From the NCBI RefSeq assembly GCF_041601295.1, contig NZ_JBFIII010000073.1:1-16328 (forward strand): a DNA stretch of 16,328 bases, written 5' to 3'. Source of the stretch: Immundisolibacter sp. (GTDB lineage: Bacteria > Pseudomonadota > Gammaproteobacteria > Immundisolibacterales > Immundisolibacteraceae). The first letter of the stretch is position 1. Every line of letters begins with the position of its first letter. The notes beneath the pieces are model-generated. The model worked only from the letters and a program-made list of their open reading frames with translations. It was not told where the DNA came from and did not search any database. Positions 1 through 7,141 of the stretch are shown here, one piece after another. The position numbers and the translations under genes were made by a program.

Positions 1-2
1 CG

Positions 3-1127
3 GACGATCTGGCTGCGCAGGTGACGCGCGCGGTGCTGGACCGCTACGGCCTGGCCGGTGCGCCGGTCGAGGACCTGCTGCTGGGCTGTACCTGCCAGGC
101 CGGCGAGGACGCGCGCAACGTGGCGCGGCACGTGGCCCTGCTGTCGGGTCTGGGAGAAACCGTACCGGGGCAGACCATCAATCGCCTGTGCTCGTCCGGG
201 CTGGCGGCGGTGCTGGATGCGGCGCGCGCCATCACCTGTAGCGAGGGCGAGCTGTACCTGGCCGGCGGCGTGGAGAGCATGAGCCGGGCGCCGTTCGTGG
301 TCGGCAAGGCCGAACAGGCCTTCAGTCGCGACTTCAAGGTGTTCGATTCGGCCATCGGCGCGCGCTTTCCGAACCCGCGCATCAGCGCCGAATATGGCGA
401 CGACAGCATGGCGCAGACCGCCGACAACGTGGCGACCGAATTCGGAATCAGCCGCGAAGACGCCGATGCCTACGCGGCGCGGTCGCAGGCCCGTTACGCG
501 CGGGCATTGGCGGAAGGCCTGTTTGCGGAAGAGGTCACGCCCGTCGCGGTGCCCGGCGGCGGCAAGGCGCCGCCGGTCGTGGTCAGCGCCGACGAGCACC
601 CGCGCCCGCAAAGCACCGCCCAGTCGCTGGCCAAACTGCGGCCGTTGAGTGCGGACGGCGTGACCACGGCCGGTAATGCCTCCGGGATCAACGATGGCGC
701 AGCGACGCTGCTGGTGGGCAGCCGGGCGCTGGGCGAGCGGCTGGGCATCAAACCCCTGGCGCGCGTGCTGGCCGGCGCCGCCGTGGGCGTGGCGCCGCGC
801 GTGATGGGCATCGGCCCGGCGCTGGCCATTCCCAAGGCCTTGCAGCGTGCGGGGCTGAGTCTGGACCAGATGGACGTCATCGAGATCAACGAGGCCTTCG
901 CGGCGCAGGTGCTCGGCTGCCTGAAGCTGCTGGAACTGCCTTTCGATGACGCCCGCGTCAATCCCAACGGTGGCGCCATCGCCATCGGCCATCCACTGGG
1001 CGCGTCGGGCGCGCGCCTGGCGCTGACCGCGGCGCGCCAGCTTGCCACTGGCGGTGGCCGCTACGCGGTGGTCAGCCTGTGTATCGGCGTGGGGCAGGGC
1101 CTGGCCGTGATCCTGGAGCGCGCCTGA
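3..1127 (+). CDS. Thiolase, 3-oxoadipyl-CoA thiolase-like, 5'-truncated
   Basis: A thiolase of the degradative type, cleaving a beta-ketoacyl-CoA with CoA to acetyl-CoA plus a shortened acyl-CoA in the cytosol. The frame is open from the first bases, and its first visible residues (DDLAAQ) are typical thiolase sequence about 25 residues into the protein. The true start therefore lies upstream, and the GTG at 21 is internal. The nucleophilic cysteine is in RLCSSG (codon 189-191), NEAFA starts at codon 888, the catalytic histidine is in IGHPLG (codon 990-992), and the second active-site cysteine is in SLCIGVGQG (codon 1080-1082). 374 residues are visible against about 400 for the family. The stretches VESMSRAPFV, IGARFPNP and GVAPRVMGIGP resemble, from memory, the PcaF/PaaJ branch rather than biosynthetic PhaA; this subfamily call is inference. 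The stop overlaps the start of the CoA-transferase gene (TGATG), implying coupled translation. Confidence 0.93.
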   Translation, partial: DDLAAQVTRAVLDRYGLAGAPVEDLLLGCTCQAGEDARNVARHVALLSGLGETVPGQTINRLCSSGLAAVLDAARAITCSEGELYLAGGVESMSRAPFVVGKAEQAFSRDFKVFDSAIGARFPNPRISAEYGDDSMAQTADNVATEFGISREDADAYAARSQARYARALAEGLFAEEVTPVAVPGGGKAPPVVVSADEHPRPQSTAQSLAKLRPLSADGVTTAGNASGINDGAATLLVGSRALGERLGIKPLARVLAGAAVGVAPRVMGIGPALAIPKALQRAGLSLDQMDVIEINEAFAAQVLGCLKLLELPFDDARVNPNGGAIAIGHPLGASGARLALTAARQLATGGGRYAVVSLCIGVGQGLAVILERA

Positions 1128-2362
1128 TGGAAGGAAGCATGGCAGGACCGCTTGCCGGCCTGCGCGTGCTCGACCTGTCGCGTGTGCTGGCCGGGCCCTG
1201 GTGCAGCCAGATGCTGGCCGACATGGGCGCCGAGGTGATCAAGATCGAGCGCCCCGGTCGCGGCGACGACACGCGCTCGTGGGGGCCGCCGTACGTGAAA
1301 GACCGGGACGGGCAGGACACGTCCGACGCGGCCTATTTTTTTGCCACCAACCGCGGCAAGAAATCGGTGACGGTGGACTTTACCCGGCCCGAGGGGCAGG
1401 CGCTGGTGCGCGAGCTGGCGGCGGTCAGCGACGTGCTGCTGGAGAACCTGAAAGTGGGTGACCTGAGCCGCTATGGCCTGGCTTACGAGGATTTGGCCAG
1501 TATCAACCCGCGTCTGGTGTATTGCTCGATCACCGGCTTTGGGCAGACCGGTCCGTTGGCGCAGCGGCCTGGTTACGACTTCATCATCCAGGCCATGGGT
1601 GGGCTGATGAGCGTTACCGGAGAGCGGGACGACCGCCCCGGCGGCGGGCCGCAGAAGCTGGGCATCGCCTACGCGGACCTGACCACCGGCATGCATGCGG
1701 CCATCGGCGTGCTGGCGGCGCTGGTGCAGCGCGGCGTCAGCGGACGCGGGCAGTACATCGATCTGGCGCTGCTGGACGTGCAGGTGGCCAGCATGGCGGT
1801 GATGGCGATGAATTACTTCATCGGCGGCACCGTGCCGGGCCGCTACGGCAACGCCCACGCCAATATCGTGCCCTATGAAGTGTTCCAGGCCGCCGACGGG
1901 CCGCTGGTGCTGGCGGTCGGCAACGACACACAGTTCCGTCGCCTGTGCGCGGTGGCCGGTGTGCCGGCGCTGGCGGACGATCCGCGCTATGCCACCACAG
2001 GCAGTCGGGTACGTAACCGGGAGGCGTTGATCGCCCGCTTGCAGGAGATTTTCACCGCCCGCCCGGCGCTCGCCTGGGAAGAAGCGCTGTGCGCCGTCGA
2101 CGTGCCGTGCGGGCGCATCAACGACATGGCGCAGGTGTTCGAGTTGCCGCAGGTCCAGGCGCGCGGCATGCGCATTGAATTGCCACACGCGGCGGCCGGA
2201 CAGGTGCCGCTGGTCGGCAGCCCGTTCAGGTTTGCCGAAACGCCGGTGAGCTACCGCCTGCCGCCACCGCGCCTGGGCGAGCATACGCAGCAGGTCCTGA
2301 CCGATCTGCTCGGCCGCAGTCAGGCGCAGGTCGCCGAGTTGCAGGCCGCGGGAGTGGTCTGA
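1127..2362 (+). CDS. CaiB/BaiF class III CoA-transferase
   Basis: A class III (formyl-CoA transferase/CaiB/BaiF) CoA-transferase of 411 residues, the usual length. It moves CoA between an acyl-CoA and a free carboxylic acid through aspartyl-CoA thioester intermediates and is a cytosolic interlocked dimer. The N-terminus LRVLDLSRVLAGPWCSQMLA and the following GAEVIKIERP are the family hallmark. The probable catalytic aspartate is D184 in YADLTTG. The ATG at 1127 is chosen because it overlaps the thiolase stop and has GGAG at 1115-1118 eight bases upstream. ATG 1139 (MAGPLAGL) is a possible alternative, but its AAGGAA lies too close. Pairing with a thiolase suggests activation of an acid followed by thiolytic cleavage, but the substrate cannot be read from sequence. 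A run of seven T (1336-1342) encodes Tyr-Phe-Phe. Confidence 0.93.
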   Translation: MEGSMAGPLAGLRVLDLSRVLAGPWCSQMLADMGAEVIKIERPGRGDDTRSWGPPYVKDRDGQDTSDAAYFFATNRGKKSVTVDFTRPEGQALVRELAAVSDVLLENLKVGDLSRYGLAYEDLASINPRLVYCSITGFGQTGPLAQRPGYDFIIQAMGGLMSVTGERDDRPGGGPQKLGIAYADLTTGMHAAIGVLAALVQRGVSGRGQYIDLALLDVQVASMAVMAMNYFIGGTVPGRYGNAHANIVPYEVFQAADGPLVLAVGNDTQFRRLCAVAGVPALADDPRYATTGSRVRNREALIARLQEIFTARPALAWEEALCAVDVPCGRINDMAQVFELPQVQARGMRIELPHAAAGQVPLVGSPFRFAETPVSYRLPPPRLGEHTQQVLTDLLGRSQAQVAELQAAGVV

Positions 2363-2368
2363 GACCGG

Positions 2369-2374
2369 CATAAT
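2369..2374 (+). promoter_or_regulatory. Possible -10 element upstream of can
   Basis: CATAAT differs from the sigma-70 -10 consensus only at its first base. It lies in the 59-base gap between the CoA-transferase and can, the longest gap in the first 7.8 kb, so a promoter here would be sensible. No convincing -35 hexamer sits 16-18 bases upstream (the sequence there is CCGCGG), so support is weak. Confidence 0.2.
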
Positions 2375-2421
2375 TACGATGCGGCGCCACTGTCGCGTGC
2401 TGGAGCTATGAGCGTTTTCCC

Positions 2422-3042
2422 ATGTCCGACCTGAATAATCTGCTTGTCAACAACCGTGCCTGGGCGGAGCGTGTGAAAGCCAGTGACCCGGGTTTTTTCA
2501 GCAAGCTGACAGGCCAGCAACGGCCGCAATACCTGTGGATAGGCTGCTCCGACAGCCGGGTGCCGGCCAACCAGATTGTCGGCCTGTTGCCGGGCGATAT
2601 CTTCGTGCACCGCAATGTCGGCAACCTGGTGCACCAGACGGACCTGAACTGCCTGGCGGTGCTGCAGTACGCGGTGGAAGTGCTCAAGGTGCGTCACGTC
2701 ATTGTTTGCGGGCATTACGGCTGCGGTGCAGTGCAGGCGGCGCTGGACGGTCGTCCGCTGGGCCTGATCGACAACTGGCTGCGCAATATCGAAACCGTGC
2801 ACAGGGCGTGTTCGCACATCGACGCGTTGCCCGCGGACCAGCGCCTGGATGCCTTGTGCGAGCACAACGTACGCGCGCAGGTGCAGTCGGTATGCGACAG
2901 CACCGTGATGCGCGCGGCCTGGGCCGGCGGCCAGGACGTGACCGTGCACGGCTGGATCTACGGCATTGCCGATGGCCTGGTGAAGGACCTCGGTGTCAGT
3001 CGCGCGGGCCTGGCCGAGCCGGTGGCAGCCGGCGCCACCTGA
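2422..3042 (+). CDS. can: Beta-class carbonic anhydrase
   Basis: A cytosolic zinc enzyme that interconverts CO2 and bicarbonate, supplying bicarbonate for carboxylations. It is 206 residues, close to the Escherichia coli Can protein (about 220). The zinc and active-site residues fall at the same positions as in E. coli Can: C42 and D44 with R46 (CSDSRV), then H98 and C101 in CGHYGCGA. The GDIFVHRNVGN stretch is also a family hallmark. The ATG at 2422 gives the canonical N-terminus MSDLNNLLVNNRAWAE. Its ribosome-binding site is poor: the nearest GGAG (2402-2405) is 16 bases away and sits instead just before an out-of-frame ATG at 2408. The gene ends 8 bases before the phosphodiesterase start, so the two are probably co-transcribed. 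Confidence 0.97.
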   Translation: MSDLNNLLVNNRAWAERVKASDPGFFSKLTGQQRPQYLWIGCSDSRVPANQIVGLLPGDIFVHRNVGNLVHQTDLNCLAVLQYAVEVLKVRHVIVCGHYGCGAVQAALDGRPLGLIDNWLRNIETVHRACSHIDALPADQRLDALCEHNVRAQVQSVCDSTVMRAAWAGGQDVTVHGWIYGIADGLVKDLGVSRAGLAEPVAAGAT

Positions 3043-3050
3043 ACCGCGAC

Positions 3051-3722
3051 GTGCTGCGCATCGCCCACCGCGGCGCCAGCGGTGAGGCGCCCGAAAACAC
3101 CCTGGCTGCCGTCGGTCGCGCCATCGAGCGCGGCGCAGCCTGGGTCGAAGTGGACGTGCAGGCCTGTGTCGACGGGCTGGTCGTAATCCATGACCGGACC
3201 CTGGAGCGCACGACCGACGGTCGCGGTCCGGTGGCGGGGCACACGCTCGCGGCGCTGCGCGCGCTCGACGCGGGTGGCGGTGAGCGCATTCCGTTGCCGC
3301 ACGAGATGCTCGCGCTGTGCCGGGATCGCTGCGGGCTGAACCTGGAACTTAAAGGTCCTGGCGTGGCCTCAGGGTTGCTGGTGATCTTGAATCAAGCCTT
3401 GACGGATGGCTGGCGGGCCCAGGATTTGCTCGCATCCTCTTTTGACTGGGGGCAACTGAGGGAACTGCATGGCGCGTTGCCGCGTGTACCGCTGGGTGTG
3501 TTGACCGAGCAGGTAGACGTAGCCGCGTGTGCCATTGCGCGCGAGCTGGACGCGGCCGTGATCGGTTGCGCCCTGGCAACTGTCGACGCGGCGGCCGTGA
3601 CGGCGGCACATCAGGCGGGCTGTCGGTTGTGGGTGTTTACCGTCAACGCAACGGCTGATTTCGAACGCATGGCGGCATTGGGCGTCGACGGCGTGTTCAC
3701 GGACCACGCGGACTACCGCTGA
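3051..3722 (+). CDS. Glycerophosphodiester phosphodiesterase (UgpQ-like)
   Basis: A small GDPD-family protein (223 residues) predicted to hydrolyse glycerophosphodiesters to glycerol-3-phosphate and an alcohol. No signal peptide is visible, so it is probably cytosolic like UgpQ. It forms a TIM-barrel with the family's residues in order: H6-R7-G8 at the N-terminus, E15-N16-T17, E33 and D35 in WVEVDVQ, H47-D48 in VIHDRT, and E99 with K101 in LNLELKG. The C-terminal FTVNA and GVDGVFTDHAD stretches are also typical. The frame is open upstream through all of can, so a longest-ORF call would wrongly add about 170 residues. GTG 3051 is chosen because it places HRG at residues 6-8, as in homologues, 8 bases after the can stop. 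No clear Shine-Dalgarno is seen, which suggests translation coupled to can. Confidence 0.92.
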   Translation: MLRIAHRGASGEAPENTLAAVGRAIERGAAWVEVDVQACVDGLVVIHDRTLERTTDGRGPVAGHTLAALRALDAGGGERIPLPHEMLALCRDRCGLNLELKGPGVASGLLVILNQALTDGWRAQDLLASSFDWGQLRELHGALPRVPLGVLTEQVDVAACAIARELDAAVIGCALATVDAAAVTAAHQAGCRLWVFTVNATADFERMAALGVDGVFTDHADYR

Positions 3723-3745
3723 CAGATTTTTTCATCGGAGACGAC

Positions 3746-4513
3746 ATGGAATTCTTTGGCTGGATGGCGAGTCCCGAAGCCTGGGTGGCGCTGCTCGCGC
3801 TGACCGCGGTGGAGGTCGTGCTTGGCATCGACAACATCATTTTCCTGTCCATTCTGGTGGCCAAGCTGCCGGCCGCTCAGCGGGAGAAGGCGCGTCGCAT
3901 TGGTCTTGGCCTGGCCATGGGTATGCGCATCCTGCTGCTGCTGTCGCTGACCTGGTTGCTGGGCTTCAGCGAGCCGCTGTTCGCCCTGCTGGGGTACGAG
4001 ATTTCCGGCCGCGACCTGATCCTGATGGCCGGTGGGCTGTTCCTGATTGCCAAGAGCACGCTGGAGATTCATGCCGGCCTGGAAGGCGAGCAGGGCGTCA
4101 GTTCGGCCCGGGTCGTGGTGTCGTTTGCCGCGGTCATTGTGCAGGTGGTGTTGCTGGACATCGTGTTCTCCATCGACTCGGTGCTGACGGCGGTCGGCAT
4201 GGCCAACGACATCCCGGTGATGATCATCGCCATCGTTGTTGCGGTGGGCATCATGCTGGTGGCGGCCAGCGCCATTCACGACTTCATCGAACGGCACCCG
4301 ACCATCAAGATGCTGGCCCTGAGCTTTCTGGTGCTGGTGGGTGTGGCGCTGATCGGCGAGGGCCTGGACATGCACATTCCGCGCGGCTACGTGTACTTCG
4401 CCATGGCCTTCTCGGTGGCGGTCGAGATGATCAACATCCGCGTCCGCGGGCGGGCCGCCCAGCCGGTGCAGCTGCGCCGTGCCTATGTGGATGACGGCGG
4501 ACCGGATGTCTGA
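3746..4513 (+). CDS. TerC-family integral membrane protein
   Basis: A 255-residue polytopic inner-membrane protein of the TerC family (Alx/YgjT, YceF/MeeF relatives). Characterised members are linked to manganese efflux, metalation of exported proteins and tellurite resistance; which applies here is unknown. About seven hydrophobic segments are visible. The conserved acidic motifs lie in them: E23 and D29-N30 in VEVVLGIDNIIF, and D138 and D144 in LLDIVFSIDSV, the probable metal-binding residues. The ATG at 3746 has GGAG at 3737-3740, five bases upstream, a good start. The leader from the preceding stop is only 23 bases, leaving no room for a yybP-ykoY-type manganese riboswitch such as precedes E. 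coli alx. Its 3' end overlaps the pabB-pabC start by 8 bases. Confidence 0.94.
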   Translation: MEFFGWMASPEAWVALLALTAVEVVLGIDNIIFLSILVAKLPAAQREKARRIGLGLAMGMRILLLLSLTWLLGFSEPLFALLGYEISGRDLILMAGGLFLIAKSTLEIHAGLEGEQGVSSARVVVSFAAVIVQVVLLDIVFSIDSVLTAVGMANDIPVMIIAIVVAVGIMLVAASAIHDFIERHPTIKMLALSFLVLVGVALIGEGLDMHIPRGYVYFAMAFSVAVEMINIRVRGRAAQPVQLRRAYVDDGGPDV

Positions 4514-6269
4514 GCAGGCGCCGGCTGGCCCCCTGCTGCGCAACGCCGAGGGCCGCTGGCAGGAATTCGGGGAACCCCTGGGACAAGTACAGGCGGCGAC
4601 GCTCGCCGAAGTGCTGCCGGCACTGGCACAGGTGCAGCAGGCTCTGGCTGGCGGATGCTATGCCGTTGGCATGCTCGCGTACGAGGCCGCGCCGGCATTT
4701 GATCCGGCGCTGGTGGTGCGCGCGCCCGGCGATTTCCCCCTGCTCTGGTTCGGTTTTTACCGCACCGTGCGGGACTATGCGTGGTCCGTCGTCGCCGCCC
4801 CCGAATTGCCGCGCTGGCGCGCCGAACTGACGCGCGCCGACTATCTGGTCGCAGTCGCCGAGATACAGGACGCGCTGGGCGCCGGTGAGTGTTATCAGGT
4901 GAACTTCACGCAACGATTGCATGCCGATTGGCAGGATGATCCGTGGGCCTGGTTTGTCAACGCCGCGGCCAGCGCGCCGCATGCGGCCTACCTGGATACC
5001 GGTCGCCATGTGGTGGCGAGTGCCTCCCCCGAATTGCTGTTCGCGCGCACCGGCGAGCATATTGAGTGTCGGCCGATGAAGGGCACCGCCGGGCGTGGCC
5101 GCACGCTGGCCGAGGATCGGCGCCTGGCCCGCGCGTTGCGCCACTCGGCCAAGGAGCGGGCCGAGAACCTGATGATTACCGACATGGTGCGCAATGATCT
5201 GGGCCGAATTGCGCGGCTGGGCACCGTCAGCGTGCCGCGTCTGTTCGAGGTACAGCGCCATGCCGGTGTGTGGCAGATGATCAGCCGCGTCTGCGCGCAG
5301 AGCGCGGCCGGGCTTACCGAGACGCTGGCGGCGCTGTTTCCGGCCGCCTCGGTGACCGGCGCGCCCAAGGTCCAGGCGATGCGCCAGATCGCGGCCCGCG
5401 AACGCTCGCCGCGTGGCATTTATTGCGGCAGCGTCGGCTATGCCGCGCCGGACGGCAGCGCCAGCTTCAACGTCGCCATCCGCACCTTGTCGGTCGATCG
5501 CGAAACGGGCAGGGCCGGGTACGGCACCGGCAGCGGGATCGTGTGGGACTCCGAGCCGCGAGCCGAGGACCGCGAGTGCCGCCTGAAGGCGCGTGCCCTG
5601 CGCCGGCCGCCGACTCCGTTTGGGCTGATCGAGACCTTGCGCTGGACGCCTGGGGAGGGCTATTTCCTGCTCGACGAACACCTGCGGCGACTGCGGGATT
5701 CGGCCGTCTGGGCCGGAGTCCGGTTGCCAGACGGCACAGCGCTGGCGGCGCTGCAGGCCGCAGCGGCCGGTTTTTCGATGGCACCGCAGCGGGTACGGTT
5801 GATGCTGGATCCCGACGCGGGACTGAGCGTCGAGGCCGCTCCTCTTGACTGGCCGGGCCGGCGCCTGTGGACGCTGGCGCTGGCTGGCGCGCCGGTGGAC
5901 GCTGCCGACCCGATGTTATTTCACAAGACGACACGGCGGGATCCTTACGACCGGGCCCGCGCCGGGCAGCCGGCTGCCGACGACGTGCTGTTGTGGAACC
6001 GTCGCGGCGAGGTCACCGAAACTACGCTCGCCAACGTGGCGTTTTTGCGGGACGGTGTTTGGTGGACCCCGCCCGTGCGTTGTGGGTTACTGCCAGGCAC
6101 CTACCGGGCAGTACTGTTACGGAATGCCCGCCTGCGCGAGGCTGTGCTGCACAAGCAGGACCTTGGCGCGGTAGCGGGGCTCGCGGTGTTCAACTCGGTG
6201 CGTGGCTGGCTGGCGGCGCGACTGAGTTCCCAGGCCGTGCCGCCTTTGTGCGCAGTCCACGACCGATGA
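4506..6269 (+). CDS. pabB: Fused aminodeoxychorismate synthase component I / aminodeoxychorismate lyase (PabB-PabC)
   Basis: A 587-residue bifunctional p-aminobenzoate enzyme for folate synthesis in the cytosol. Residues 1-365 are a shortened PabB: a reduced N-lobe (about 1-108) and the chorismate-binding domain (109-365). The domain carries PMKGTAGRGR with K192, the lysine that marks aminodeoxychorismate synthase rather than anthranilate synthase, then ENLMITDMVRNDLGR, SVTGAPKVQAM and GYGTGSGIVWDSEP. After a short proline-containing linker (about 366-372), residues 373-587 form a class IV PLP aminotransferase fold like PabC, with the likely Schiff-base lysine K474 in FHKTTRRDPY and the conserved Glu in GEVTETTLANVAF. 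The glutaminase partner (PabA) is not in the window. Start choice is uncertain: in-frame GTG 4479 and ATGs at 4485 and 4491 exist, none with a clear Shine-Dalgarno. ATG 4506 overlaps the TerC stop and gives the shortest overlap. Confidence 0.95.
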   Translation: MSEQAPAGPLLRNAEGRWQEFGEPLGQVQAATLAEVLPALAQVQQALAGGCYAVGMLAYEAAPAFDPALVVRAPGDFPLLWFGFYRTVRDYAWSVVAAPELPRWRAELTRADYLVAVAEIQDALGAGECYQVNFTQRLHADWQDDPWAWFVNAAASAPHAAYLDTGRHVVASASPELLFARTGEHIECRPMKGTAGRGRTLAEDRRLARALRHSAKERAENLMITDMVRNDLGRIARLGTVSVPRLFEVQRHAGVWQMISRVCAQSAAGLTETLAALFPAASVTGAPKVQAMRQIAARERSPRGIYCGSVGYAAPDGSASFNVAIRTLSVDRETGRAGYGTGSGIVWDSEPRAEDRECRLKARALRRPPTPFGLIETLRWTPGEGYFLLDEHLRRLRDSAVWAGVRLPDGTALAALQAAAAGFSMAPQRVRLMLDPDAGLSVEAAPLDWPGRRLWTLALAGAPVDAADPMLFHKTTRRDPYDRARAGQPAADDVLLWNRRGEVTETTLANVAFLRDGVWWTPPVRCGLLPGTYRAVLLRNARLREAVLHKQDLGAVAGLAVFNSVRGWLAARLSSQAVPPLCAVHDR

Positions 6270-6289
6270 GGAACAGGGGTACAGCGAAC

Positions 6290-7141
6290 ATGCATCGAAC
6301 CGACGGCGACTTCGGCAGCTGGCGTAATCGTGTCTATCACATCATCTTCGAGGCCGACACGCCGGCCGGCAAGCTGTTCGACGTGCTGTTGCTGTGGTCG
6401 ATTCTGATCAGCATCGGCCTGGTGATGCTCGATAGCGTCGCCGGCATACACTTGCGGTTCGGGGCCGCCCTGTACGCAGCGGAGTGGGTGTTCACGGCGC
6501 TGTTCACCGCCGAGTACCTGATACGCCTGATCACCGTGCCAAGGCCGCTGCGTTACGCCCGCAGTTTTTTCGGCGTGGTCGACCTGCTTGCCATCGTACC
6601 CACCTACCTCAGCCTGATGCTGACCGGCACCCAGGCGCTGCTCGTGGTGCGGGCACTGCGCCTGCTGCGGGTATTTCGCGTGCTCAAGCTTGGCCGCTAC
6701 CTGCGCGAGGCAACCGTGCTGAGACTTGCCGTGCGAGCCAGCTTGCCAAAGATAAGTGTATTTCTATATACAGTTCTGACCCTGGTCGTCATCATCGGCA
6801 CGCTGATGTACGTCATCGAGGGCCCGCAGCGCGGCTTCACCAGCATCCCGACCAGTATTTACTGGGCGATTGTCACGCTGACCACTGTCGGTTATGGCGA
6901 TATCTCGCCTGTGACTCCGGCAGGGCGGGTTCTGGCCAGCATGGCGATGATTCTCGGTTACGGCATCATCGCCGTACCGACCGGCATAGTCACAGTTGAG
7001 ATGGCCCGTTTTGGTGCCGGTGACGGGGTCTCCACGCGCGTTTGTGACGAATGCGCGCGCGAGGGTCACGACATGGACGCGTCGCACTGCAAGTACTGCG
7101 GCTCGGCCCTGACCGCCAACGATGAGGCGAGGCTTGTCTGA
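6290..7141 (+). CDS. Voltage-gated (Kv-type) potassium channel with C-terminal zinc ribbon
   Basis: A 283-residue inner-membrane ion channel with six transmembrane segments: S1 about 29-50, S2 59-83, S3 93-112, S4 117-139, S5 154-175, pore helix and filter 190-204, S6 212-235. S4 carries a basic residue at every third position (R121, R124, R127, R130, K133, R136), the voltage-sensor signature. Acidic E75 in S2 and D98 in S3 are likely countercharges. The filter TVGYGD (199-204) is the potassium-selective form. The C-terminal tail has C252-X2-C255 and C267-X2-C270, a zinc ribbon, instead of an RCK domain. Start 6290 has AGGGG at 6275-6279; ATG 6266, overlapping the pabB stop (ATGA), would add eight residues. 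The stop overlaps the djlA start (TGATG). Residues 154-162 are encoded by unusual AT-rich codons. Confidence 0.95.
   Translation: MHRTDGDFGSWRNRVYHIIFEADTPAGKLFDVLLLWSILISIGLVMLDSVAGIHLRFGAALYAAEWVFTALFTAEYLIRLITVPRPLRYARSFFGVVDLLAIVPTYLSLMLTGTQALLVVRALRLLRVFRVLKLGRYLREATVLRLAVRASLPKISVFLYTVLTLVVIIGTLMYVIEGPQRGFTSIPTSIYWAIVTLTTVGYGDISPVTPAGRVLASMAMILGYGIIAVPTGIVTVEMARFGAGDGVSTRVCDECAREGHDMDASHCKYCGSALTANDEARLV
6743..6770 (+). promoter_or_regulatory. Possible internal sigma-70 promoter within the channel gene
   Basis: TTGCCA (6743-6748, one mismatch to the -35 consensus) is followed after 16 bases by TATATA (6765-6770, four of six to the -10 consensus). Both lie in a sharply AT-rich patch in an otherwise GC-rich coding region. 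It points downstream towards djlA, about 370 bases away. TATACA at 6767 with an 18-base spacer is an alternative -10. The match is suggestive only, because the patch may instead reflect codon choice. Confidence 0.3.

Noticed and set aside
21..23. GTG as the thiolase start
   Set aside because: The residues encoded before it (DDLAAQ) are conserved thiolase sequence, so the gene begins outside the window.
1336..1342. Run of seven T in the CoA-transferase, a possible slippage site
   Set aside because: The frame is intact on both sides and the protein is of normal length. There is no downstream stop or alternative frame product to suggest programmed slippage.
1061..2371. 436-codon open frame on the - strand opposite the CoA-transferase
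   Set aside because: It mirrors a clearly conserved + strand gene, its translation is rich in His/Arg/Gln low-complexity sequence, and no domain is recognisable. It is a codon-bias shadow of GC-rich coding DNA.
3691..3732. Possible terminator: GCGTG/CACGC stem and a six-T run after the phosphodiesterase
   Set aside because: The T-run (3727-3732) begins 17 bases after the stem instead of directly following it, and the stem lies inside coding sequence. It does not fit an intrinsic terminator.
4431..5681. 416-codon open frame on the - strand opposite the pab fusion
   Set aside because: The composition resembles other shadows, and the opposite strand carries intact chorismate-binding motifs. 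No evidence for a real gene.
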